From: Phenylobacterium sp. RIFCSPHIGHO2_01_FULL_69_31
Lineage (GTDB): Bacteria; Pseudomonadota; Alphaproteobacteria; Caulobacterales; Caulobacteraceae
Direction: 5' to 3'
DNA length: 55,146 nt
Assembly: GCF_001824475.1 (NCBI RefSeq)
Contig: NZ_MHXN01000006.1
Coordinates: 138,026-193,171 of the forward strand
Shown: positions 17,802 through 26,408 of the stretch, piece by piece
Position numbering within the stretch: the stretch's first letter is position 1
How the letters are laid out: every line of letters starts with the position of its first letter
The notes under the pieces: model-generated
What the model saw: only the letters and a program-made list of their open reading frames with translations
Told to the model about the DNA's origin: nothing
Database searches by the model: none
Translations under genes and position numbers: made by a program

Positions 17802-18791
17802 CTACTTCGGGAAACGCCTGTCCAGCCAGTCCAGCATAAGACGGTTCACTTCCTCCGGTTTCTCCTGCTGTGTCCAGTGGCCCGATCCGCGCACCATGTG
17901 GGTCTCCAGGTCGCCGATGAAGGCGGGCATGGGCTCGGCCATCGCCGGCGACAGGACGGCGTCCAGCTCGGCGGTGATCATCAGGCAGGGCAGGCCGTCG
18001 ATCCGGGTTGGAAGGCTTTCCGACCGCTCCCAGTTGCGCGTGAAGTTCCGGTACCAGCTCACCGGCCCGAAGAAGCCGCCCTCGCGGAAGGCGTCGGCGA
18101 AGACATCGAGCTCGTCGGGCGTCAGCAGCTGCTCCGGGCCTGTCTGGCCGTCCCAGCCCCGGAGCAGGTCGCGGAAGGCGAAGGTGGAGCCGCCACCGCC
18201 TTCGCTGGACAGGCCCGCGCCGGCGGCCGGACCGGCGGGCTTGCGCATGAAGAAGCGCATCGTCTTGGCGGTGTCGGCGCCGAGCACGGCCTCGGGCTCG
18301 TCGGGGTTCTGGAACCAGACGATGTACATGTCCGGCCCGAAGCGGTTGCGCATGATGGCGATGGGGTCCGCCGGGGCGCGCGGCAGGAAGGGCGTGTTGA
18401 GGCCGATGACGCCGGCCACGCGGCCCGGGTGCATCAGCGGCATCTGCCAGACGACGATGCCGCCCCAGTCGTGGCCGACGAAGATCGCCTTCTCGATGCC
18501 CAGGTGGTCCAGGAGGCCGACGAGGTCGCCCGTCAGGTGCTCCAGGTCGTAGTCGGCGACGCCGCCCGGCTTCGACGACAGGCCATAGCCGCGCTGGTCC
18601 GGCGCGATCACCCAGCGGCCGGCGTCGCCGAAGGCCTTGATCTGATGGCGCCAGGAGAAGGCGAGCTCGGGGAAGCCGTGGCAGAGGACGATCGGCACGC
18701 CCTCGCGGGGGCCGGCCTCGTAGTGGGCGATCTCGACGCCATTTACCGACGCGCGCTTCACGGGCGGCATCATGGATTCCAGCGCCGACAT
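17802..18791 (-). CDS. Epoxide hydrolase-like alpha/beta hydrolase
   Basis: A 329-residue alpha/beta-hydrolase. HGFPELAFSWRHQ supplies the oxyanion residue and VGHDWGGIVVWQM has an aspartate nucleophile, as in epoxide hydrolases and haloalkane dehalogenases. GSGHWTQQEKPEEVN carries the catalytic histidine. Tyrosines in the cap region (residues about 150-240) could activate an epoxide. It probably opens an epoxide to a diol; the natural substrate is unknown. Starts at ATG 18791 behind GAGGACGAG. First gene of the operon with pip and the SnoaL-like gene, divergent from an MFS exporter. Confidence 0.85.
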   Translation of the reverse strand: MSALESMMPPVKRASVNGVEIAHYEAGPREGVPIVLCHGFPELAFSWRHQIKAFGDAGRWVIAPDQRGYGLSSKPGGVADYDLEHLTGDLVGLLDHLGIEKAIFVGHDWGGIVVWQMPLMHPGRVAGVIGLNTPFLPRAPADPIAIMRNRFGPDMYIVWFQNPDEPEAVLGADTAKTMRFFMRKPAGPAAGAGLSSEGGGGSTFAFRDLLRGWDGQTGPEQLLTPDELDVFADAFREGGFFGPVSWYRNFTRNWERSESLPTRIDGLPCLMITAELDAVLSPAMAEPMPAFIGDLETHMVRGSGHWTQQEKPEEVNRLMLDWLDRRFPK

Positions 18792-18875
18792 CTCGTCCTC
18801 CCATCCGTTTGGCGGCGAGCATGGCCGCAATTGGGGTTTCCCTGAACCCCTCTTGGCCAGTAGGGCATAGGCGCC

Positions 18876-20087
18876 GTGACGTCCGCCAACGCCCCCCACA
18901 CGCCGCCCGCCCGCACGCCCTGGGGTCTGGTGATCCTCCTGGGATCGCTGACCGCCATGGGGCCCCTGGCCATCGACATGTACCTGCCCAGCCTGCCGGC
19001 CATCGGGGCGGCGCTGAAGGCTGAACCCTCGCAGACCCAGGCGACGGTGGCCGCCTTCCTGGCCGGCATGGCGATCGGCCAGCTGATCTATGGTCCGGCC
19101 TCGGACCGGCTTGGGCGGCGAGGGCCGATCCTGTTCGGCGTGGCGGTCTTCATCCTGGCCTCCATCGGCTGCGCCATGGCCCAGACGGTGGACCAACTGC
19201 TGCTCGGCCGCTTCGTGCAGGCGCTGGGCGCCTGCGCGGGCGGGGTGGTCGTGCGTGCCGTGGTCCGCGACCAGTTCGATCACACCGACACCGCGCGGAT
19301 CCTCAGCCTGATGATGCTGATCATGGGCCTCGCGCCGATCTTGGCGCCGATGCTGGGCGGGGTGCTGCTGGGGCTGGGCGACTGGTCGTGGAACTTCTGG
19401 TTCATGGCCGCGACCGGCGTTGCGATCGGGACCGCCGCCTTCCTGCGCTTGAAGGAGTCGCGGTCCGAGGCGACGGCGCTGCAGGCCAGCCGGGAGAACC
19501 CGCTGCAGTCCTATCTGGCGGTGCTGCGCCAGCGGCGGCTGGTGGGCTATGCCCTGTGCGGGGCGCTGAACGGCGCGACGCTCTTCACTTACATCTCGGC
19601 CTCGCCCGAGCTGATGATGGGGACCTACGGGATTCCCGTGGCGGTGTTCCCGTTCGTCTTCGGCCTCAACGCCTTCGCCGTGATCGGCTCCAGCCAGCTC
19701 AATCGCCTCGCCCTGCGCCGGGCCACCACCGATGCGGTGCTCGCGCGGGCGAGCAACGTGGCGATGGCGGTCGGCGCGCTCCTGGCGCTGGCGGCGGTGA
19801 CAGGGATCGGCGGGATGTGGACGGTGCTGCCGCTGCTGTTCCTGCTGCTGGGCACCTACGGCTTCATGCAGGGGAACACCACCGCCGGCGCGCTCAGCGT
19901 GGACCCGCTGCGATCGGGGGCGACCTCGGCCCTGCTGGGCGCCGCCTCGTTCGCCGCGGGCGCCCTGGCCGCCAGCCTGGCTGGCGTGTTGCACGACGGC
20001 ACCGCCCGGCCGGTGGCGCTGGTGATGCTGGCGGCCCTGATCGGGTCGGCGGTGTCGCTGCGGACGCTGGCGCTGCCGCGGGACTAG
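18876..20087 (+). CDS. Bcr/CflA-family multidrug efflux MFS transporter
   Basis: A 403-residue twelve-helix transporter. The Bcr/CflA signature at the first helix is clear (PLAIDMYLPSLPAIGAAL), followed by the MFS loop YGPASDRLGRRGPILFG between helices 2 and 3 and the antiporter motif region LGACAGGVVVRAVVRDQF. It likely exports drugs or small metabolites by proton antiport. It starts at GTG 18876 and is divergent from the epoxide-hydrolase operon with an 84-base gap, so a shared control region is possible. Substrate unknown. Confidence 0.92.
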   Translation: MTSANAPHTPPARTPWGLVILLGSLTAMGPLAIDMYLPSLPAIGAALKAEPSQTQATVAAFLAGMAIGQLIYGPASDRLGRRGPILFGVAVFILASIGCAMAQTVDQLLLGRFVQALGACAGGVVVRAVVRDQFDHTDTARILSLMMLIMGLAPILAPMLGGVLLGLGDWSWNFWFMAATGVAIGTAAFLRLKESRSEATALQASRENPLQSYLAVLRQRRLVGYALCGALNGATLFTYISASPELMMGTYGIPVAVFPFVFGLNAFAVIGSSQLNRLALRRATTDAVLARASNVAMAVGALLALAAVTGIGGMWTVLPLLFLLLGTYGFMQGNTTAGALSVDPLRSGATSALLGAASFAAGALAASLAGVLHDGTARPVALVMLAALIGSAVSLRTLALPRD

Positions 20088-20102
20088 ACCCGGCGACGCG
20101 GC

Positions 20103-20477
20103 CTAACGGTCGATGTCCCGGGCGGACCAGGCCAGCACGCCCCAGCCGATCAGGAAGAGGACGCCGCCGATCGGGGTGATCGCCCCGAACCAGCGCGGCG
20201 CGCCCAGGGCCATGGCGTAGAGGCTCCCCGAGAAGATCACCACGCCGGACAGGAAGAACGCCGGCGCCAGGCGCGCGCGGCGGGCGCCGATCTCCATGAA
20301 GATGGCGCAAGCAAAGGTGGCCAGGGTGTGCATGAAGCCGTAGGCCGACCCGGTGCGCAGCCACTCCTGCGCCTTTGGATCGCTGACCCCATGCGCCCCG
20401 AACGCGCCCATGGCCACGGCGACGAAGCCGCCGAGCGCGGCGAGGGTCATCCAGGTCCGCCGTGTCCAGAACGCCAT
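20103..20477 (-). CDS. DUF423 small membrane protein
   Basis: A 124-residue protein with four hydrophobic segments. The family pattern is clear: GGFVAVAMGAFGAHGVSD near the N-terminus, then WLRTGSAYGFMHTLATF and FFLSGVVIFSGSLYAMAL, and finally GGVLFLIGWGVLAWSA. DUF423 proteins are widespread inner-membrane proteins of unknown function. It follows the amidase gene by 22 bases on the same strand and may share its transcript. Confidence 0.92.
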   Translation of the reverse strand: MAFWTRRTWMTLAALGGFVAVAMGAFGAHGVSDPKAQEWLRTGSAYGFMHTLATFACAIFMEIGARRARLAPAFFLSGVVIFSGSLYAMALGAPRWFGAITPIGGVLFLIGWGVLAWSARDIDR

Positions 20478-20499
20478 CGCACCGCCCCTCAGCCGAGGG

Positions 20500-21924
20500 T
20501 CATCCCCATACAGCAGGCCGGCGGTCTTTCCAGGGGGCTTCCTTCTCGAGCTGGGCGGCCAGGCGGAAGAGGGTGGCTTCGTCGGCGTAGCGGCCGGTGA
20601 ACATCATCCCGATGGGCAGGCCGTTCGCGTCCATCTCCAGCGGCAGGCTCATGGACGGCTGGCCCGAGTAGTTGAACGGCGGGGTGAAGGGGAAGGTGCG
20701 GCCCTGCCGGCGGTTCACTTCCTTCGGCTCCAGGTTCACCGGGTCGATGAAGCCGATCTCCGGCACCGGCGTGCCCAGCACGGGCGTCAGGTAGACGTCC
20801 ACATCCTCGAAGAAGGCCAGGGTCTGCCGGTTCAGCATGCGGGTTTCCTGCAACGAGCGCATGGCGTCGGCGCCAGTCTGGCGGCGGCCGGCCTTCAGCG
20901 TCGCCCAGGTGAGGGGCTCCAGCTCGTGCTCCTCGGGCTCGCGGCCCACCTGGGCGATCAGACGGTCCATGCCGGCGGCGAAGTTGCCGGCCGCGGCGGG
21001 ACCGCGAGAGGCGTAGAGGGCGCGGTAGTCGATGCCGAGGCCCTTCTCGACCACCTCGTGGCCGAGAGCCTTCAGCAGGGCGGCGGTGCGCTCAAGGGCG
21101 GCCTGGATCTCCGGGTCGATCGGCCGGCCGGAGGGCGTCTCGGACGACCAGGCGATGCGCAGCCGGCCGGGGCTGCGGGTGATCTCCTCGACGTAGGGGC
21201 GTTCCTTGGCCGGCGCGGGATAGGCCTGGTAGGGATCGGCGTAGCCGGTGGCGTCCAGCATGGCGGCGCTGTCGCGGACCGTGCGCGTGACCACGTGGTC
21301 CACCACATTGCCGAGGGCGTAGTCGAAGCCGTCGGGCAGGTTCGGGTTGCGGTCGCGGGTGACCTTCAGGCCCACCAGGCCGCAGCAGGCGGCGGGGATG
21401 CGGATCGAGCCTAGGCCGTCGGAGGCATGGGCCAGCGGCACGATGCCGGCCGCCACGGCGGACGCCGCGCCGCCGGACGAGCCGCCCGAGATGTGGTTCG
21501 GGTTCCAGGGGTTGCGGCAGGCGCCCAGGTGCTGGCCCTCGGTCGTACCGGTGATGCCGTATTCCGGCGTGTTGGTCTTGCCCAGCGGCACGACGCCGGC
21601 CGCCCGGTAGCGGGCGGTGAGGCCGCCGTCCTCGTCATCGACGATGTGGGCGGCGAAGCGGCTGCCGAAGCTGCGCGGCCAACCGGCCACCGGCATGCCC
21701 AGGTCCTTGATCAGGAACGGCACGCCGCGGAACGGGCCATCGGGCAGGGGCCCGGCCGCGCGCCGGCGGGCGTCGTCATAGCCCTTGTAGACCACGGCGT
21801 TGAGGGTCGGGTTGTGCGTCTCGATCCGCTGGATCGCCGCCTCGACCAGTTCGCCGGGCGTCACCTGTCCGGTGGCCACCAGCTCGGTCAGGCCCAGGCC
21901 GTCGTACTCGGAATAGTCGTCCAT
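20500..21924 (-). CDS. Amidase (amidase signature family)
   Basis: A 474-residue amidase-signature enzyme hydrolysing an amide to acid and ammonia. The Ser-cisSer-Lys triad is visible: K73 in PFLIKDLG, S150 in HISGGSSGGAASAVA, and S174 in DGLGSIRIPAACCG. Full length for the family, ending with the usual GLPIGMMFTGRYADEATLFRLAAQLE. ATG 21924 overlaps the TGA of the upstream aminotransferase by one base, so the two were built as a coupled pair. It is closer to the general 6-aminohexanoate-cyclic-dimer hydrolase type than to GatA. Substrate unknown. Confidence 0.93.
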   Translation of the reverse strand: MDDYSEYDGLGLTELVATGQVTPGELVEAAIQRIETHNPTLNAVVYKGYDDARRRAAGPLPDGPFRGVPFLIKDLGMPVAGWPRSFGSRFAAHIVDDEDGGLTARYRAAGVVPLGKTNTPEYGITGTTEGQHLGACRNPWNPNHISGGSSGGAASAVAAGIVPLAHASDGLGSIRIPAACCGLVGLKVTRDRNPNLPDGFDYALGNVVDHVVTRTVRDSAAMLDATGYADPYQAYPAPAKERPYVEEITRSPGRLRIAWSSETPSGRPIDPEIQAALERTAALLKALGHEVVEKGLGIDYRALYASRGPAAAGNFAAGMDRLIAQVGREPEEHELEPLTWATLKAGRRQTGADAMRSLQETRMLNRQTLAFFEDVDVYLTPVLGTPVPEIGFIDPVNLEPKEVNRRQGRTFPFTPPFNYSGQPSMSLPLEMDANGLPIGMMFTGRYADEATLFRLAAQLEKEAPWKDRRPAVWG

Positions 21925-23202
21925 CAGCGGGCTCCGGCGGAGAGGAAGGCGAGTTTCTCGACAGGCGACAGGTCGCGGACCTGTTTCTTCAGCGCGGCGA
22001 ACGCGCCCTCGGCGGCGTCGAGGGTCTGGGCGATGTCGGCCGGCGTCATGGCCGCGCAGAGGAACATGTTGTGCCAGGGGTGCACGTAGACGCCGCGGTT
22101 CAGCATCTCGGACGACCAGCAGAAGCCTTTGCGCAGGTCCGGATCGTCGTCGAACAGGAACAGGGGCATGACGCCCGGGCCGGTCTGGCGGAAGCCGAAG
22201 CCCGCGGCCTCGGCGCGCTCGGCCAGCCCGGCGCGCAGGGTCTGTCCGAGGTCGGTGATGCGCTCCAGATAGTCGGTCTCGCGGATCAGCCGCAGGGTCT
22301 CCAGGGCCGCCGCCATGGTGGCCGCCTGGAACCAGAAGGAGCCCGTCACATAGATGGAGGCCGCGGCGGCGCGGGCCTTGTCGTTTCCCAGCATCACCGA
22401 GAGCGGATGGCCGTTGGCCAGGCACTTGCCCCAGGTGGAGAGGTCCGGCTGCACGCCGATGCGGCTCCACGAGCAGTCGCGCGACAGGCGGAAGCCGGCG
22501 CGGACCTCGTCCACGATCAGCAGGGCGCCGGTCCGGTCGCACAACTCGCGGGCGCGGCGGGCGTAGGCGGGGTCGGGATCGACCTGGTCGATGAAGGCGT
22601 CGTGCTTGAACGGCGCGGCGAAGACGGCGGCGAGGTCGTCGCCCGCCTTGGCCACGGCGGCCCTCCAGGCTGGCGACGTCATTGTAGTCGCAGAAGACCT
22701 GGTGCGCCCGGTCGCTGTCGATGACGCCCGCCGGCCGCGGCGTGCACCAGGGGATGGCGCCGTGGTAGGCGCCCTTGGCCCGGATCACCACACGGCGCTT
22801 GGTGTGCGCCCGCGCCGTGGTGAGCGCCATGGTGGTCGCGTCCGTGCCGTTCTTGCAGAAGATCGCCCAGTCGGCATGGCTGACCATGACCGTGAGGGCC
22901 TCGGCCAGCTCGACCATCAGGCCGGTGGGGCCGGTGAGGGTGTCGCCCCGCTCGAGCTGGCGCACGTAGGCCGCGTCGATCTCGGGATGGGCATAGCCGA
23001 ACAGGTTGGGCCCGTAGGCGCACATGTAGTCGAGGTAGCGCGCCCCGTCGGCGTCCCAAATGTGCGCACCTTCGCCGCGCTCGAAGAACTGGGGATAGTC
23101 GTCGGGCAGCAGGCCGACCGACTGGTGGCCGTACATCCCGCCCGGGATGACCGCTGCGGCGCGCTCCCGAAGCTCGCGGTCGCGGCTGTTGCTCCGGCTC
23201 AT
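21924..23202 (-). pseudogene. Class III (GSA-aminomutase-like) aminotransferase, frameshifted
   Basis: A PLP-dependent aminotransferase related to glutamate-1-semialdehyde 2,1-aminomutase, broken in one place. The first part (from ATG 23202) reads through IPGGMYGHQSVGLLPDDYP, IWDADGARYLDYMCAYGPN, CKNGTDATTMALTTARAHT and VFCDYNDVASLE, then the frame is lost. A second frame picks up at once and runs to 21924, including the cofactor aspartate region LLIVDEVRAGFR and the PLP lysine in STWGKCLANG. One extra C in the CCC at 22661-22663 explains the shift; removing it restores a continuous protein of about 425 residues. Either a recent pseudogene or a base-call error. No other stops are seen. Confidence 0.85.
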
Positions 23203-23292
23203 GGCGCGCCTCCCTTATCGTTGTTCAGGAACAATACGCGCCGGGCGGCCGCTGTCGACCGTTGCGAAGGCGACTCCGTATAAGCGTGGCCC

Positions 23293-24456
23293 ATGTCGCT
23301 GCCCGTCCGCCTCGGCCTCTTTTACTCGGCGATCTTCGTCGGGACGGGCGCATCGTCACCCTACATGCCGGTGTGGTTCGCCCACCACGGGCTGTCGGGC
23401 GCGCAGATCGGGCTGATTCTGTCGCTGCCGATGCTGGCGCGGGCGTTCACGGCGCCGCTGCTGGCGGTCTGGGCGGACAGCTTCAAGCTGCGGCGGACGG
23501 CGCTGAGCTTCCTCAGCCTCGGGGTCGCCGCCGCCTATGCCCTGATGGCGCTGCCGCTGGGGTTCGGCGGGTGGATGGTGGTCTGGTTCGCCGCCTCGTC
23601 CGCGTTCTCGACCATCTCGCCGCTCACCGACGTGATCGTCCTGAACCGCGCGCGCCGCGACGGCTTCAACTACGGCTGGCCCCGCGGCATCGGGTCGGTC
23701 GCCTTCATCGTCGCCAACGTGGTGATGGGGGCGGTGCTGACCTGGGGCTCGCCGGACCTGGTCCTGGTGTGGATCACGGGGGCGGTGTCGATCACCGCGC
23801 TCGCCGCTCGGTTCCTGCTGCCGCCCGATCCGGTGCACGAGGAAGGGCACGTCGCGCGGGCGTCAGACCGGTTCGCCGGCATCGGCGCGTTGCTGCGCGA
23901 TCCCGGGTTCATGACGGCCGTGATCGCCGCCGGGCTGATCCAGTCCGCCCACGCCTTCTACTACAGCTTCTCCACTCTGGTCTGGAAGCAGCAGGGCATC
24001 CTCGAGAGCCTGACCGGCGTGCTGTGGGGCGTGGGCGTGGCCGCCGAGGTGCTGTTCATGTGGTTCATGGAGCCGTGGCGGCGGCGGATCGGGCCGCGCA
24101 ACCTGCTGGTCCTGGGCGGCGCGGCGGCGATGGTGCGCTGGACGGTCCTGGCGTTCGCGCCGCCGCTCTGGATGATCTTCCCGCTGCAGATCCTGCACGT
24201 CCTGACCTATGCGGCGACGTTCCTCGCCTCGCTGCAGCTCGTGGAGCGGCTCTCGACGCCGCAGAACGCGTCCGCGGCCCAGGCGCTGAACTCGGCGCTG
24301 TCCAGCGGCATGCTGATGGGCCTGGCGACCATGGCCTCGGGTCCGCTGTTCGACAGCTTCGGCGCCCAGGGCTATTTCCTGATGACCGCCATGTGCGCGG
24401 CCGGCCTGATCGGGGCCGTCCGCCTGTACGGCGTGCGCAAGCTGGACCCCGCCTGA
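23293..24456 (+). CDS. MFS transporter, phenylpropionate-permease type
   Basis: A 387-residue twelve-helix transporter resembling the HcaT/3-phenylpropionate (MFS_1-like) group. The opening RLGLFYSAIFVGTGASSPYMPVWF, the GLSGAQIGLILSLPMLAR segment, the R-rich motif RARRDGFNYGWPRGIGSVAF and TLVWKQQGILESLTGVLWGVGV all fit. It would import an aromatic or other organic acid; the substrate is not evident. It is divergent from the broken aminotransferase gene (90-base gap) and followed within 10 bases by a lactonase-like gene, so these two are probably co-transcribed. Confidence 0.85.
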   Translation: MSLPVRLGLFYSAIFVGTGASSPYMPVWFAHHGLSGAQIGLILSLPMLARAFTAPLLAVWADSFKLRRTALSFLSLGVAAAYALMALPLGFGGWMVVWFAASSAFSTISPLTDVIVLNRARRDGFNYGWPRGIGSVAFIVANVVMGAVLTWGSPDLVLVWITGAVSITALAARFLLPPDPVHEEGHVARASDRFAGIGALLRDPGFMTAVIAAGLIQSAHAFYYSFSTLVWKQQGILESLTGVLWGVGVAAEVLFMWFMEPWRRRIGPRNLLVLGGAAAMVRWTVLAFAPPLWMIFPLQILHVLTYAATFLASLQLVERLSTPQNASAAQALNSALSSGMLMGLATMASGPLFDSFGAQGYFLMTAMCAAGLIGAVRLYGVRKLDPA

Positions 24457-24466
24457 GGAGACGGCC

Positions 24467-25225
24467 ATGACCTTTCGCCTGTTCGGCTGCGTCTGCGGCC
24501 AGTTCCACAGTCCCGGCGCCGGGATGGGCATGGCCGGAGAGCGGGTGAGCGTGCCGATCCCGTTCTATGTGCTGGAGCACCCCGACGGGGTCGCCCTGTT
24601 CGACTGTGGCCTGCCGACGGCCATGTGCGACCGCTCGGAAAGCTACCTGAAGGCGCTGCAGACCCAGGACCTGGATGTCACCCTGACGCCCGAGGAGACG
24701 CTGACGTCGCACCTGCAGCGGCTCGACATCGATCCGGCCAAGGTGCGGTTCGCGGTGCTCTCCCACCTGCACTTCGACCATGCCGGGGGCCTTCGGGAGC
24801 TGCCGAACGCCACCGTGGTGGTCCAGCGGCGCGAGTGGGAGGCCGGCTTCGACCGCGAGGCCTCCCAGCACTATGGCTTGCGCAAGCGCTACTTCGACCT
24901 GGGCCACGCGGTGGAGCTGGTCGACGGCGAGCACGACCTGTTCGGCGACGGCTCGGCGGTCTGTATCCCGAGCTTCGGGCACACGCCGGGGCACCAGTCG
25001 CTGAGGGTGCGCAGCCGGCAGGGCGACCACATCCTGGTGGGCGACGCCTGCTATCACTGTGGGGTGGTGGAGAGCCGGCAGTTTCCGGAATACTCCGACC
25101 AGGTCGCCATGAACCGGGCGCTGGACGCCCTCTTGGCGCTGCGCGAGGAACGGACGGTGATGGTGTTCGGCCACGACCCCGACCAATGGGGCGCGCGACC
25201 CGTCCTGCCCGGAACCCGCGCCTGA
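24467..25225 (+). CDS. MBL-fold hydrolase of the AHL-lactonase-like group
   Basis: A 252-residue metallo-beta-lactamase-fold enzyme. The dinuclear zinc motif is SHLHFDHAGG, followed by HTPGHQSLRV, GDACYH and GHDPDQW, giving the full set of metal ligands. The early PIPFYVLEHPDGVALFDCG stretch is typical of N-acyl-homoserine lactonases (AiiA/AttM type). It may open lactone rings such as quorum signals; related enzymes act on other esters or lactones, so this is a family-level assignment. No signal peptide. It follows the MFS gene by 10 bases. Confidence 0.85.
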   Translation: MTFRLFGCVCGQFHSPGAGMGMAGERVSVPIPFYVLEHPDGVALFDCGLPTAMCDRSESYLKALQTQDLDVTLTPEETLTSHLQRLDIDPAKVRFAVLSHLHFDHAGGLRELPNATVVVQRREWEAGFDREASQHYGLRKRYFDLGHAVELVDGEHDLFGDGSAVCIPSFGHTPGHQSLRVRSRQGDHILVGDACYHCGVVESRQFPEYSDQVAMNRALDALLALREERTVMVFGHDPDQWGARPVLPGTRA

Positions 25226-25303
25226 CGTAACGGCGGCTGACGTGGCGACACGGTTGCGGCGCGGAGCCGCCCCTTCATGATGCCTCCAACTGGAGGAGAT
25301 GAG

Positions 25304-26323
25304 ATGCGCGCGCTGAACGTCACCGCCCCCTGGGGGCCGGACGCGATCAAGGTGGTGGAGGTCCCCGACCCCACGCCGGGCCACGGCCAGGTTCTGGTGC
25401 GGATGAAGGCCTGTTCGCTGAACTACCGCGACTTCCTGATGATCAACGGCATGTATGGCCGGGCCGCCGCGAGCGCGACGGACATCATCACTCCGTTCTC
25501 GGACGGCTGCGGCTACGTCGAGGCGGTCGGGCCGGGCGTGACGCGGTTCAAGGCGGGCGACCGTGTCTCGACGCTGTTCTTCCAGAACTGGGTGTCCGGC
25601 CCGCCGACGCTGGAGAAGCTGATGAGCGCCCTGGGCTTTCCGATCCCGGGCGCGGGGGCGGAGCTGCAGGTGTTCAGCCAGGAGGGTCTGTCGAAGGTCC
25701 CGGATTTCCTGACGGACCACGAAGTGGCGACCCTGCCGTGCGCGGCGCTGACGGCCTGGCGGGGCGTCTTCCAGGACGCGCGGCTGGAGCCCGGCGACAC
25801 GGTGGTACTGCAGGGGACGGGCGGCGTCTCGGTTTTCGGCCTGCAGTTCGCCAAGGCGGCGGGCTATCGCACCCTCATCACCTCCTCGTCCGACGCCAAG
25901 CTGGAGCGGGCCAAGGCGCTGGGCGCCGACCATGTGGTGAACTACCGGACCACGCCCGAATGGTCCAAGGCGGTCCGCGCGGCCACCGGCGGCAAGGGCG
26001 CCGACTTCATCATGGAGGTGGGCGGCGGCGGCACGATCCAGGAGAGCATGAAGGCGATCAAGGTCGGCGGCCATATCGCCATCATCGGCATCGTGGCCGG
26101 CGCGGGCGAGCCGTTCAACCCGGCGGCGCTGATCGGCAACTCGGCCAAGCTGCAGGGCCTGTCGGTGGGCTCGCGCGACATGTTCGAGGCCATGTGCCGG
26201 GCCATCGAGCTGCACCAGATCCGGCCGGTCGTCGACAAGGTCTATCCCTGGACCGAGGCGAAGGCGGCGATCGGGGCCATGGCCTCGGGGGAGCACTTCG
26301 GGAAGATCGTTCTGGCGTTCTGA
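25304..26323 (+). CDS. Zinc-type alcohol dehydrogenase / quinone reductase (MDR family)
   Basis: A 339-residue medium-chain dehydrogenase/reductase. The N-terminal GroES-like domain has SLNYRDFLMINGMYG and GYVEAVGPGVTRFKAGDRV. The Rossmann domain has the nucleotide loop GTGGVSVFGLQFAKA and ITSSSDAKLERAKALGADHVVNY. The catalytic-zinc cysteine and the structural-zinc cysteine cluster of classical alcohol dehydrogenases are absent, so quinone or enoyl reductase chemistry may be more likely. ATG 25304 is chosen over 25277 because it has GGAGGAG just upstream. It ends facing the dioxygenase gene across a strong inverted repeat. Confidence 0.88.
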   Translation: MRALNVTAPWGPDAIKVVEVPDPTPGHGQVLVRMKACSLNYRDFLMINGMYGRAAASATDIITPFSDGCGYVEAVGPGVTRFKAGDRVSTLFFQNWVSGPPTLEKLMSALGFPIPGAGAELQVFSQEGLSKVPDFLTDHEVATLPCAALTAWRGVFQDARLEPGDTVVLQGTGGVSVFGLQFAKAAGYRTLITSSSDAKLERAKALGADHVVNYRTTPEWSKAVRAATGGKGADFIMEVGGGGTIQESMKAIKVGGHIAIIGIVAGAGEPFNPAALIGNSAKLQGLSVGSRDMFEAMCRAIELHQIRPVVDKVYPWTEAKAAIGAMASGEHFGKIVLAF

Positions 26324-26332
26324 CGGCGAGAT

Positions 26333-26389
26333 CCGGAGATCCTCTGCGGCGGGTGTGTGCGCGCCGTGGGGGAGAACGAGGATCTCCGG
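26333..26389. terminator. 12-bp perfect inverted repeat between convergent genes
   Basis: CCGGAGATCCTC (26333-26344) and GAGGATCTCCGG (26378-26389) are perfect complements separated by 33 bases, placed exactly between the convergent MDR and dioxygenase genes. This is the usual site of a bidirectional transcription end. There is no T-run on either strand, so it is not a classical intrinsic terminator; factor-dependent termination or mRNA 3'-end protection is likely. Confidence 0.5.
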
Positions 26390-26408
26390 TCCCTCTCGCT
26401 GGAGACAG

